Shown piece after piece: positions 10,865 through 23,460 of a stretch of 64,000 nt of DNA. This stretch comes from Adenanthera pavonina (taxonomy: Eukaryota > Streptophyta > Magnoliopsida > Fabales > Fabaceae): contig JAIVEN010000015.1 in assembly GCA_026686845.1 (NCBI GenBank), positions 1,255,001-1,319,000 of the forward strand, read 5' to 3'. The number at the start of each line of letters is the position of its first letter. Position 1 is the stretch's first letter. The position numbers and the translations under genes were made by a program. The notes beneath the pieces were generated by a model, which made no database searches, was not told where the DNA came from, and saw nothing but the letters and a program-made list of their open reading frames with translations.

Positions 10865-11247
10865 GGCTCCGTTTGGTTCGGGTTTTTTAAGGGGACAGGA
10901 GGGAATTGGAGGGAATTGAATCCCCTCCCCTTGTTTGGTTAAAATATTGGAGGGGATTGGGGGAAATTTAATCCCCTCCAATCCCCTCCCCCCTCCCCAT
11001 TTTAAATTCCCCCAAATTGGGGTTTTTTGGAGGGGAGAGAGTATTTATTACTCAATCCCCTCCAATCCCATCCAATTCCTTCCTGAACCAAACAAGATTT
11101 CATTAAAATCCCTCCAATCCCTTCTCCTCTAATTCCACCAAACAAGGAAATTTTAAAATCCCTCCAATCTCTTCCCCTCCAATTCCCTTCATTAAAATCC
11201 CTTCAATCTCCTTCCCTCCAATCCCTTCAGTTGAACCAAACAGACCC
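10865..11247. mobile_element. PIF/Harbinger-like MITE, 383 bp
   Basis: Terminal inverted repeats GG(C/G)TC(C/T)GTTTGGTTC bound the element, which is flanked by TAA on both sides (10862-10864 and 11248-11250). A 3-bp TAA duplication is typical of PIF/Harbinger (Tourist-like) elements. The interior is an imperfect foldback built from variants of ccctccaatccc and its complement. It has no coding capacity and lies upstream of the PP2A B' gene. Confidence 0.8.
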
Positions 11248-11250
11248 TAA

Positions 11251-13542
11251 GGGAATGCCCGTCATGTAAAAAATATTTATAAGAAAGTGTAGAAACTTTC
11301 CTTAATCAATATCAATCACATATCAGTACAATTATTAATTGGAATGAGCCCTTATAATTACACGAAATTTAAAAGTGCTTTTCAATCTAAAACTTCCATG
11401 TGAGGCATTAAAAAAAAATCTAGTACTTCCATGATCATGAATTTTGAAGTTTCCATAATTAGCATTGGAAAAGGGGCATGTTTTTAATTTTATTAGTGAA
11501 CCAATCAACAGAGTAGAAAATGATGAATTGGGAGTTTGCTAAAAGATTATTTTTTTATTTTTTTAAATGCTTGTTATTGAATTTACTTAAAAAATTCTAT
11601 AAATTAATATAACCATTATATCAATAAAAAAGGGCCATGCCTGAAGTTTGGATTGAACAATTTTTATCATAGAAGATAACAATATATAAATTAAATTATG
11701 CAAAAGTGGTTTTCACATAATAGAATAATCTTATTATCTTTTTTTAATAATTGGCTTACTCAAATTGAATATAAAAGAGTATATCTAAAAATCGATAAAT
11801 AAGATTGATCCAAAAAAATTGATTAATAACAAACAATGATTGAGTCTATAATTTTTTAGTTTGTTGGTAGAAAAAAAATAATGATCAAGTTAAATGGAAA
11901 GAACTTAATACTCCTTTACGCCGGTGACAGATTATTATCTCATGGTATGAAGGGTAAAAGATAGGTTTTTGCTAACTAAATTTATTTCATGTATAAATAT
12001 TGATAATTAAATTCCCAATTATTTACTTAAAGTTAAACCACTCGTTAGCTTCATACCCTTGTTTCCTGTTTGACTTCAATGAAGTGCCCTTCTCTCTAAA
12101 GGATCATAAAACAAGTTTAATATTGTACTATAGCTCCCAATTTTTCCCCTTAGAAAAGCATTTGGGAGGTGATATACACGTACACGCGGGCACGAACACA
12201 TTTTTGTAAAAAGGCTAGTCTTTAGGCACAAAAAGGATCATTATACACTTTAACAAGATTTTTTTAATATTGTGAGATGGAGTGTCATGCGTTTTCACTT
12301 GGAATTCAAATGTGACTGCTATTCTAAACTTTCAATCTAATAGTCAATTAAGAATTTGCATCCCTGCAATCAAGCAATTATTTAGTGAGAAGAGATAATG
12401 AGAGATTGATATGTCTTACATATAAGACAGGATTTATTAAAGTATTTATCTTTCTCTAATTACACACTTGCATGTCATATTGACATTCTCCACAAATTTT
12501 TATTTAAATTTTATTTTAGCATCAAATCATTCCCTAACCAATGATTAAAAACTAATTTTTTTGAGATACAAAGATCATCAAAGTGGGTTTTACCTCTTAT
12601 AATAAGATATTTTTTATATACATAAATAAGAATCAAATCTTGGACAACATATTTAATTACCATCTATATACTAATTGTACTAACCTTAATGATAATTTTT
12701 ACTCAAACTTTAATTTAACTTGACAAGAGTTATCAATTACATTGTAAATCTTGACTACAAAAACAATAGACTATAGCATATTTTCAACTACCAATAGTCA
12801 TAACTTTTTATTTAAACTTTAATTCAATTTGAGTGACCTATTGTTGAAAATAAATGAGTCTTTTTTAATACAAGTTTCGGACCAAATTTTAACATGTGTG
12901 TAATGGTTAACACAATAATTGAAAGTTCAAAATAAAACTGCGGGTAAAATCCTTACCTTGTTATTTTTAATTAAGTCCAAACAAATATTTTGAAAATTAA
13001 AATATCCAGAACCAATAAATGCTTTCACCTTATATATGATAAAAATACTAATTTGAATCTATTGGCTATTTTGTTGTAACTAAACTTGGAAATCAAATAT
13101 TTGACTTCTTCATTTTTTGAAGTATCTTTCTTGCTTGCTTTTTTTTTTTAAATAAAAAGTGCAATTGGTATTTTCTTTTGTCAGTGCGTACTTTTCTTTC
13201 GTCGAATCATCTTATGGGTCAATTATTTAATTTATAAATCAAATGGTTATGCATGACCTAATAACAGTTATTATAATGATAATCGTTCATCTAATTCAAA
13301 TTAATTACACACGCACACAAATCATTTTACGTACAAAACCTATTTTATAAACTACCAGTATATATCTCAAGTTTTTAAGAAAATAAAAGAATGATTCAAG
13401 TGTACAAGTTAATTATTATAATCATGTATATATTATATTAAACAATTAAATGCATATTAATACTATATTTGTCAACATTAATCACCATCAAAACTTAAAA
13501 TACAAATCTTATGGATAATAATCTCTTGCTATTTTATGATGA
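11251..13542. other. AT-rich intergenic DNA, no gene seen
   Basis: Both strands have frequent stops. A short open frame at 12000-12209 has no recognisable domain. I see no tRNA, snRNA or transposon ends. Confidence 0.55.
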
Positions 13543-13545
13543 TAA

Positions 13546-13883
13546 GAGTCCATTTGTTTAAACTTTTCTTATAAAAAAAATCACTTTTTTACATAAAAAA
13601 ATACTTTTAAAATTTGTTAGGATGTTTGTTTAAACTTTTAACAATAATCAAAATTCAAAAAAAAATAATTTTTCACTTAGCTTGAAAAGCAACTCACAAT
13701 GTAGCTTTTGAAAAAAGTGGTTGCGGTCCATCACCCACTTTAATTGTTAAATAATTTAAAAAATATTTTTTATTTTAATTAAACACAAAATAATTTCTGC
13801 TTTTCTTAAAATCTCTAAATAATTAACTAATTCTTTAAACAATTTGAATATCATTTTTTTGGAAAGCTTAAATAAACGAACCC
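13546..13883. mobile_element. Harbinger-like MITE, 338 bp
   Basis: The left end GAGTCCATTTGTTTAAACTT and the complement of the right end GGGTTCGTTTATTTAAGCTT form terminal inverted repeats (17 of 23 positions alike). TAA flanks both sides (13543-13545 and 13884-13886). The body is AT-rich and non-coding. Confidence 0.68.
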
Positions 13884-13886
13884 TAA

Positions 13887-15908
13887 ATCATTAAAGAAAA
13901 TTATGTTGAATGATATGCATGTATGTATTGATTTTAAACATATATTTTTTTTCCATTTTACGACATTTTCTCTCTATTTGACATTAACCAGAAAGAAAGA
14001 AAAAATAAGTAAATTATATGGTATTGTTAAACATTTTTCTCTTCATCACTGTGATCTCGTGAATTATCATTGAAAACTATGTTATCAGAATTGTAAAATC
14101 AATAATAAACAATTCAATGGTTGCCATCTCTTCCCACATGTGACTTTAGCAATAATTTAAAAAAGCCTTCTCCTTTATGAGTATCACATGCAAATATGAC
14201 AAACTTTATTAATGGATGCTATATATTGCATATTTCATCTAGACTGTTGATATGAAACTTTGATAGCTCAAATCTTACAAGTCTGTTTGTCGTATGTTTT
14301 AAGTTAAATCATTATTTTTACTGTGAGACATGTGCTTCATCAAAATATTCTTTTGCGAGAGAAAATGCATTGTTTACACTTGTGAATAATGTGGCTTCAT
14401 AAAACTTTTAATATATATATATATATATTGATATTGGTGATTGTTGAGTCAAGTAACAAGAATTTGATACCACATGGGTTTTATCCTTTTGAGGTATTCT
14501 AAACTTTAGAGATGGCTTGGAGGCTGAAAAGAAAGTGGATTGAGGTTTTAGAATGTAAAAGACTGATTGCATGAAAGAAATTTCAGCACTAATTACTAGA
14601 AAATAAAAAGATAAAAAAGAATAGAGTTAAAACTTAAGAGATTTAAAATTTGAATTTAAAAATGCATTTATATTATTTGGGAGATAATAATGGAAGAAAA
14701 AAAAATACTCTATCTGATCTTTAATATAAGGTTATTTTAATTAAATTACATGAATTAAGCATAGAAGTTAAAATTAGCCAACTACATTGATTTTTTTGAA
14801 AATCGAGGCATTTTTTTAAAATTACTTTTATTTAATATCTTTCTCTCTTTTTGGGTTATAGTAAGTAAGATTTTTTTTAGATATGTAATAAATATTATCT
14901 CATATTTTGAAGAGGATCTTGTACTTAAGATTAAAATCAAATGCCTTAGTAGTAGTTAAAGGAAGGACAAAACCAAAAATGAAATGAAAAATAAAAAGAA
15001 AGGGAAAAATATGCAGATATATATTACAATATTTTATAAAATATAGAAAATTAAAATAATTAGAAGTTAAAAGTTAAAAAGGAAAAAATATGAGAACAAT
15101 TTAAAAATAGAGAGAATGTTAAAGAAAATGGGAGAATTAAAAGTTAAATATAAAAATAATTTTAAAAAGAGAAAATATTAAAAAAAAAAAGTGGAGAGAG
15201 TGAGGGAGGACACAATTCATGACTATGCTTGTAAACAGTAAAATTTCCTTGAAAAATAGTATAGAATATAAGGAATACTTACTTGAAAGATTAATTATTA
15301 TTATTAATGTTATTATTTAAATAGATTTGTTTGCATAGGTTATCTAAATCAAATAGATAATGATTGGAATGAACAAATTAATTAAAATTTTGATTAAATT
15401 AATAAATTAAATTTAAATAATATTTATTCTATTCAAATTTAATCACTGGGAAATTGTTTTGTCCAAATTTTAAACGCTTTAGGATCTTTTACAATTCAAA
15501 TTCAAATTTTGATTGCGTTGGCAGATTTTTATTTCAATTCAGTTTTAATAAAGTATATAATAATTGTTTCATACATCAAAAGCAATTATGTTCAATTTAA
15601 ATTATTTGGATTTCAGTTTTTTTATAATTATTCCAATATCCACCTACATTCAGAAAATCAAGGGAGCTACAATCTACACATCCAAATATTGGTGAAGCTA
15701 TGCCACATATGGAAGCCAGAAGCAAGAAATAGAAACACACAAGCTCAACCACAAGTGCTTTACCAAACTTCTTTTTCGTCTTCTCTTCTACTGATAAATG
15801 AATTTAACTTTTTGAGAGACTTGTTTACATCTAACTCGTTTCTTAATTTCTTCTAGTGTTGTAGGTCAGAAAATTATTGAGGAATTTCCCATCTCAAGAA
15901 TATCAGCA
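13887..15908. other. AT-rich intergenic DNA
   Basis: Contains a (TA)n run near 14410-14428 and A-rich stretches at 15000-15200. An open frame at 15509-15856 on the plus strand is low-complexity, Phe/Tyr/Asn-rich AT sequence with no known domain and is probably not a gene. It may include the promoter of the gene starting at 15909. Confidence 0.45.
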
Positions 15909-17416
15909 ATGGTACTTCCATCATCATCGCATTCCTCATTATTCACAAGAGGAGCACTGGTATGTAAAATTAGGACAGTGATTTTAAATTTAATAGCAAG
16001 GAATATGTTAGAAATCGAAGATGATAACTTCATCAATTTCTTCGGGTTTTTTTGTGAAAAAGAAAAATAGTGCATGAATGGAATGTATGTTATGTTTTGA
16101 TGTCATAAATAGCGTATAGGAGATATATTAGAAGGACGGAAGAGAGAAGGATGGATCAAGAGGAGATCTAATTCGATTCTATCAAAAACACGACAGAGGT
16201 GGAAGAGGAAAGGTAATATAATTAATTTGTATTTTATATGATCTATTAAATTCCCAATATATATATTCTGTTTGGTGTTCCGGATTTTTTTTCATAGCAA
16301 ACCAAATATAATTATTTTATTTTACCAAATCTGATTCTCATGATCATTTTCATTTAAAACAAAAATTCAGCAAGAAAACAGGACCAAATAGAAATTGTAG
16401 CAAAAGATCCTACTCCAACGTTGAAGGAACAAGAACTAGGAATTTCACCGGCTGAATCACAACTAGGAAAGCAATCTCTACATGTAAGTTTATAAACTAT
16501 TTGACTATATTTTCAATATAATCACGACTTATTTCTATTTTATTAGATATCAGTTTATTCAAGGTATCAAAGAAAGAAAGTATATATCAAAACTGAATTT
16601 TATAAAGGAAATTGTTGAAAGAGAGTTTCTGCTAGAGACAAATCACTAATGGTAATAAACTCTGTTAGATTCGAAATTCATAAGAGCGAGCACTCATATC
16701 TCTATTAAATTGAGCTTTAATATGGAAGTAAACAATACATTTTAAAAGAGGAAACAAAATAATCTGTCATTAATATTTCACTTTGTTATTTGCAGACTAT
16801 CAAGGAAACAAGAGATGCAAGTGTTCAAGAGGGGCTTAAATTAGAGAAGGGTAAAAGAGCAAACCTTCTCTCCAATGTCCCAAGTGAAATTTTAAGACTC
16901 GTGAAGCCAAGAGATGGCGAACTAGATTTGCTCGCGGATGCACTGGTGCGATATCCCCAATTAAGGCTATCTCGCGAACGGTGTTCCCGCTTTCTAATAG
17001 CTTTTTACTACCGAGTGCTAATTAATATTTTGGCCATATTGGCTACTAGGACCCCCTGTACCATTACAACATCAGACAAATCCACCCTTGAGTCATATTT
17101 GGATACTGCAATTCAATCTGGATTTGACAAGGACTGGATCGAGTCGGTTCGGGCCAAAGTTTTTGGCAATGATGTCTCGGCGATGAAAGAGCAAGTTTCG
17201 ATCATGGAGGCGGAGCTAGAGGCACATGACGTTGCCTTGGAACAGTTGCAAAAGGTAAGGGCAAAAGCCAAACACAAGCTTGCAAGGGTGCAAACACAAT
17301 TGGAAGCAATTGATTCTGAATTCTTGCTTCTCTTGGAAGATCGCAAGAAATTCACTATCAAGATGAGCGAGTCTAGAGAAATAATAAGTGCTAATGATAA
17401 ACCCTTTGGCATTTAG
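15909..17416 (+). CDS. plant helical/coiled-coil protein, 294 aa (function unknown)
   Basis: Four exons join in frame: 15909-15959, 16113-16212, 16371-16483 and 16796-17416, all with GT..AG introns and matching phases. The product starts MVLPSSSHSSLFTRGAL. A basic stretch (residues about 27-52) follows, then an acidic linker. Residues about 115-200 form an alpha-helical block (YPQLRLSRERCSRFLIAFYY, IQSGFDKDWIESVRAKVF), then a coiled coil from about 203 to 280 rich in Glu, Lys and heptad Leu/Val. The helical block plus coiled coil resembles the C-terminal part of plant MATH/coiled-coil (RTM3-like) and PEARLI-4 'phospholipase-like' proteins, but no MATH domain is present. The last exon is secure; the two short 5' exons and the start codon are inference. 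A different first exon is possible. Confidence 0.62.
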
Positions 17417-18460
17417 GGATGTTTACTTTGTTGTTATTTCTTTATTTGATTCTAAAAAAGCGAGTGAGCCATAATGGAAATGATACAGACTAGCATTTCC
17501 ATACTAAATAATTGGAGTAGAATTTAAATTCTAATGCATTGATAAATTTGGGTTTATATTTGACGTGGATGATCTGTATCTAATGTATATTAGCGGAGTT
17601 TTCAATGATATATATACCTACAAGATTTAAGTAGGAAAGAAGTAGAGCTGAGAAGAATGCATTTCCTTAGTTTAAAAAAAATTAAGACTTGGAAGATTAT
17701 AATAATAAAAGTTTATAAATAAATTGCATTTAACACATTCATCCCATGCTTATACCTATCTACAGCGACTCACTTCTTATTCCTCAATCGCTAAAAAATT
17801 TATATTTTATTCTGAACCAGACAAGAATGAAAATTTTCATATATTAAAAAGAAGGAAACTCCGGAAAACCCACTGTCACGGTCATTCGAAACTTATACCT
17901 GTACCCAACAAAAAAAGATAAAAAACCGCAGCCATTTCTTTCAGAAAAAACTGTTCTTCAAAATTTTGTTCAGTAAATGAGTCCAATATGGAGATCCAAC
18001 ACGTTTACTATCCACCAAAGTGTAAGTTTAGTACCGAAAAAAAAAATTTCTATGAGACCACACTATACCACCTTTATCAAGTCACAAAATTAATATATAA
18101 AATTTAAGATGTAACCAAAAGAAAAGGTTAGCTTGCACTACAAGTTACATAACTTCACCTGAAGGCCATAAAAAAAAAAAAGGAAAAAGGAAACTAGTAG
18201 GGACCATGAGAGGGTGCTCCATCACCTCATATATATACTAAAGTGGACATTTAACATTTCATCAAAAAAAAAAAGTGCACATTTAACATAAGATCAAAAT
18301 TTGACTTACTCTTGAGACTTCAATGTTATACAATAGAGAGGAGAACTGATGAAGAAGGACAGTAGACTGGTTCATAGAGAAAGAAAGTAGGAAGAAATTG
18401 TTAAAAGATCTTACAAGTTTAGGAACAGATTTGTCTTAATAAGAACAGAGAATTCACAGC
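17417..18460. other. intergenic, 3' flanks of two convergent genes
   Basis: Lies between the plus-strand coiled-coil gene and the end of minus-strand LQY1. It is AT-rich, with an A-run near 18171-18183, and should hold both 3' UTRs. No other gene or RNA was seen. Confidence 0.5.
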
Positions 18461-21400
18461 TCATAGCCTTCTGGAGTAGCCTGAACCTCCACATTTCTTG
18501 CAAAGTATCAATCCTATGATGTGAAAATTAAGCACTAAGCTATAGACAAATATACAAACTTTTCTTGAGTTTTGCTAAAATTACATGGACATAATTTCTA
18601 TTTTCAAAACCAACACAATCTCTCGTGAATTTCATTTAAACTAGACATGTCTTCTTGCATGAAGATTGAAAAATGAGTTCTTCATAACTTATAAATAGTA
18701 TGACTTGTTATAAATTTTATACTATTTATTGGTTATTGATTACATATGCCCCCATTCTATTTTCAAAACTTACACAGACTCCTTCTAAAACAAAGCAAGT
18801 TACGCAGAATTTCCTTAAGTTTTGTTGAGATTATAGATATCTTTCCCCCGATTCCCAAAAAATACAAAAACTCCTCCTCAAAATATGAGAGGTCCCTGAA
18901 TTTCAACAAAATTAAAGAAAGATCTGTATAATTTATTCTTTATTATAAAAAGAAATTTGCGTAGGTTTTGAAAATAAATGAAAGGTCTATTTAATTTTGA
19001 AAAACTCAAGGGAGGTCCATGTAATTTACTTTTTATTTCTAAGAAAATAGGTTTTGAAAAATAAAGTATATCTTTCCATGCAATGTGTGGAGTCTGAGAT
19101 GTGCAGCAATACTGTTCATAACTAATAAATAGTGTAACTTCTAATAGGTTTTATTATATATATATATATATATATATGTATATTGATATATTGATTGTAT
19201 TATGAAGTGACAGATTGACCATAAAACTGATAATCCAAAAAAGTGTCATATTATGGTCAGGAAAACAAAAATCACCATCGTCAACAGTAATCTGCTGATT
19301 TTCACACAACCAAAGACACAAAGATAGTCACCAAGGCGGCAAAAGTGAACAAGATCAGAATAATTCATTAATCGAAGGATGTTGAACAAAGATAATATCA
19401 TTTCAGGCATCTGAAGCATTTCATAGCTTATGATCAAATAGTTCTTTTATGTTAAAAAATAACGGAAAGAAATACCTGCACCCTTGCATACTCTGCAGTT
19501 AATTAACCCCTTATCTTCCTCCATCTTGCCATTGTTGCAAAAAATGCATTTTGTTCCGCCTGCTTGTCAGAAATAGCAAAAAAAATTTACAACTTTTGTT
19601 CAGTATGCAAAACAGAACACAGTTCAACTTCATAAAAAGCATTCAGAGGACAATGAACAAGTAAGAAATAGAATTTCTGTTTGACAGAAAAGGTGGCGAC
19701 TATCTTCTGTTATGGTAACATATTCCATGCATCTCCATATACTAATAAGAAATAGAATTTCTATTTGATCCAAGAAGCACCAATACAAATATGTATATCA
19801 GATAAAGTAGGGTATGACACGTGGATAAGAAATTTTCTAAAATTTTAGGACGCAAGTATGGGAGGTGTAAGTGTGTGTGTGTATAAAACAAATGAAGATA
19901 TTGAAAAGTAAACAAATGCATCCAAAACTGTACCATAACATTATTGAAAGGATATGGCAGAGGTAGCAGGGGAAAGGATATCGAAGCAAAATGGTAGCCA
20001 CAAAAAAGGTTCTGCAGTTCGACACTGCCCATATATAATATTAGTTCAAGTCATTTCAACCATTTGTTCAACTTCAACAATACTAGGACAAATCATTTTC
20101 AACAAAAAGTAATTGGATGAAGCTTAATTTTCTAGTCATACATTGCACTGGCAGAGAAATCCAACACATGCCATCAAGCTGAATATTTGAAAATCCTTTT
20201 TCATCCAAATAACGAAACATATCAAAGAAGAGTGGAAAGAACTGGAGACATTGAGATAAAGAGGGAACCAAGTCTAAGAGCAACAATATTTCAATGCATG
20301 CCATCAAGTATATGCATAGTCCACATTGTTCTTGATGATAGTTAGCACTTAACAACATAGCAAGTTCTTTGATTGTAATTGGCTAGAAATGTTATTAGTT
20401 TAGAATGAAGTCTAGCTAAATTTCCATAATATTTGCAAAATAAAAGATGCCCCTTGTGAGTAAAGCACAACTCTGAAGTCCAAATGCAGAAAGATCATTA
20501 CCGTTGCCGCCACAACGCTCACAAGACACAGGATCCCCCTGTAAAAAGCCATCACTTCTTAGCAAAAGAAGCATCCACTTTGACCCAAAATGTTACCAAA
20601 AGCAGTGAACTTTTGGAAGCAATATTAAATGCATCAATGGGTGTAATGCGTCTTGGTTTAGTGTATGTTCTGAATGAGATAGAGATGAATCATTGCCAGA
20701 TGTTCCATTAAAAAAAAACGTGTTATTAAAAAGAGAAGAGTGAAACCCCATTTGCTACTACAGAAGAAGATAACCCCATGGTGTCTTTAGATTGATTTAT
20801 GTATAAATAATTATTAAGATAAATACTTCTTCATAATAAATTATAAGAATAAGTAAATAATAAATTTTGAGAAAAAAAATATTTAAATTTTAAAAATTTA
20901 ATTAATTATTGAGTGAATAATAAAAAATATAAAATAAGTAATTATAAAAAAATAAAAAAAATAATTTATAAAAATAATTATTTAAACTACTATGGATTAT
21001 TTGACCGCTTTTGGTAACCGTCAGGATAATATTTTTTCTTTTTTACTCCATAACTGCTTAAATGAGGAATCCAAACAGTCACGTAATCGGCTTCCTTAGA
21101 AAATCTTTTGTATCACTTTATTATGCTACTCAAAATATTGATTTAGTTCCACTTTCACAAATAAATTGAACTCCATAAGATTTTAACAAAATCGAGCATT
21201 CCAATGGTAAAGTGATGCCCATGAATGCTTAACTCTTGAAAGAAAACAATAAGACCCAAACCAAAATTGAAGAAGCAGAAAGGAAGCACAAATTGTTAAC
21301 CTTAAGACCAAGAAACAAGGAGAGAGCGATGGCGGTGATGACACTAACAGTGGCAAGAAGGGTCTGAGTATCGAAATTGAAAGTGGAAGTTCCCACACCG

Positions 21401-21624
21401 TTAAATAGCAAAATCGGATTGATGATTATCAAGACGCTTTCATGGTGCGTTGCTTTTTTCTTAGGTTTACTCTTGGAGAGAAACCGAGGCAGTGAGGATA
21501 ATTGGGATTTGGAAGGAAGATAGTAAGAGGTAGTGGGAGAGCATGAACAGAGGAAGGAGGAGGACGAAGAAGATGGGGTGAGGAAAGAGGGTGGAAGAAG
21601 AGTGGGGTGAGAGAGAGAAGCCAT
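18461..21624 (-). CDS. LQY1-type thylakoid DnaJ zinc-finger protein, 165 aa
   Basis: LQY1 is a small thylakoid zinc-finger protein with disulfide-isomerase activity that helps repair photosystem II. Four exons join in frame: 21624-21301, 20538-20502, 19559-19476 and 18513-18461 (498 nt). Residues 1 to about 58 form a Ser/Leu/Pro-rich chloroplast transit peptide (MASLSHPTLLPPSF). One membrane helix follows (about 85-107, TLLATVSVITAIALSLFLGL). After it comes a DnaJ-type zinc region with four CxxC pairs: CERC, CIFC, CRVC and CKKC, the first three each followed by G-rich turns and the last by GGSG. The protein ends YSRRL. All cysteine pairs are intact. The length is close to that of Arabidopsis LQY1 (about 154 aa). 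Introns are 762, 942 and 962 bp. Confidence 0.93.
19151..19179. repeat. (TA)n microsatellite in an LQY1 intron
   Basis: A run of alternating TA of about 28 bases in the third intron. No function is indicated. Confidence 0.85.
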
Positions 21625-23460
21625 GGATAAATAATAATATTAATAAATATAAGAAAGAAGAGGATGTGGACTGAGGAGCTAAGGCTGTATGGCATCATGT
21701 GTGGTGTGGTGTGGTGTGGTGTGCTCAGAACGTTGAGGGGGTATAATTGTCTTTTTGACTTCGGTTTTTTTATGAGATGTTTTTCTCCACAACATGCGGC
21801 CTTTTTTTTTTTTGGTGTTTTTTTTAGGAGGGGAGGACTTCTAGTAATGTTTTGAGTCTATTTTGGAATAATTTTTATGAAAAATTTGGAGTAATTAATA
21901 CAAGTCTTATTAGCTTGCTTTTATTAAAATACATACATAATGCTCCCTCTTTTTAAAATGTTTATCCGAGTCACTAAATACAAAGAGACGAAAAATTTAG
22001 GAACCACCACTCTTGCACAAATTTGTCTTTAAATTAATCACTCGTAATAGTAGAAATAAATTTACTACAATAAAATACTGATAAAGCATTCTCGTTGGAA
22101 AAAAAAAAGAAGATTTGTTCCACTCTTAACCAAGCAAAAAGTCTTGGGCGTTTAGTATTAGGAGGCTCTCAAATGAGATGGGCTCAATTGATCCATCTTT
22201 GTTCGAGATTACTGATAAGGCATTTAATGAATAATCTTCAAATACAATAATATATCAAAAATTTACCCCAAAAATAAATAAGATATCGAATCATAAAAGA
22301 CATGAAATCAGCGACAGTCAAAGAATAGTGTTTTGTGTGAACTTATCAAATTGATAGTACTATAGAAATATTAATTCAATGACAAATTTATTCATCACAC
22401 ATTCTTTTATTTGACCAATTATTCATCATATACTTTATTCTCCAGATAATTGTGTCTATCACTTCCAGGTAAAATATAACATATCAGCATTAGCCATTCT
22501 GTCCAAGAAAAGAAAAATTTTTATTAGCCCTAATTAGAAAGTTACATGTTTTATTTTAAGGCATTTAAAAAAAAAGTTCATGAACCAAAATTGTAAGATA
22601 CAGAATGAGGGAACATAGAAATGATTGCCGTTGCAGGACCATTCATTGCAGTTTCAGCGTTTCAAAAGTAGAGGAAGTTTACTTTTTCTGTCTCCCAATA
22701 AAAAATGGCATTGTTTCCTGAGCTATCAAATTATTCAATAAATATAACTAAAAATATTTTTACAACTTAATATTACACTATCGACTCATTCAAATAAGAA
22801 CAACAACAAAAATCCTCTGCATACCACACTTCCCTTGAAGAAACCTACAGCAAAAATTTGACCTAAGTTTTTTTTTTTTTTCAAATTCAGATTCAGTATT
22901 GAAGAAATGATACTAGACAGAGCACTACTAAAAATTTGTATGCTAACAAGGGTTCTGAAGAGACTGTCAGGTCTCTTTTACTTGATTACAGAAACCTGTC
23001 TCTGCTACACCATTTGCAGCCCTCACTTAGGCTGTACCAACTTCAGCTGAACAAAATCAGGAAGCAACCAAGAAAATGATAAAATATAGTCAACCAACTA
23101 TACCCTGTATACACTCACTAATCCAAAAATCTTATGTACTGATACAATGCATTGATGATGATGATGATGATCAATGTCCTAAACTTGAAGAACCTCCATA
23201 TAAAAACCGAAGAAGTAAATAGCTCAGGGTGCCGCGATCGGAAGATACAAAGTGTTGAAGAGCAGTGCCACTCCATTGACAGAAAGAATAACATACCACA
23301 ACGAACATCAAGTCCTGCAGACACCAGCTCAAATGCTGGTTTCACTTGGCTGCATATACAGAGTAGCCTTTTCCTATCACTCCCGTTTTTACAAACACAT
23401 GGGTGAAGAAGTATGCCAAATTCATCCCAAGTAAGATGACTACTCAAGGATATCGATTTC
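21625..23460. other. LQY1 upstream region and UBP12 3' flank
   Basis: 21625-21760 is the probable LQY1 leader/promoter, with a GTGTGGTGTG repeat near 21700-21722. 21940-22900 is AT-rich with no coding signal, though a gctccctctttttaaaatg motif near 21942 resembles a Stowaway terminus without a visible partner. 22950-23460 is likely UBP12 3' UTR and contains a GAT trinucleotide run (23155-23171). Confidence 0.5.

Noticed and set aside
10452..10981. Minus-strand open frames upstream of PP2A B'
   Set aside because: They overlap the leader and a MITE, have no domain and do not join the B' frame.
15509..15856. 115-codon plus-strand frame before the coiled-coil gene
   Set aside because: Composition (Phe, Tyr, Asn, Ser) is that of translated AT-rich DNA, and its frame does not continue into the gene.
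20780..21000. AT-rich block in LQY1 intron 1 resembling a MITE
   Set aside because: No terminal inverted repeats or target duplication could be identified.
21183..21698. Alternative minus-strand frames over LQY1 exon 1
   Set aside because: They are other frames of the transit-peptide exon; only the MASLSHPTLL frame splices to the zinc-finger exons.
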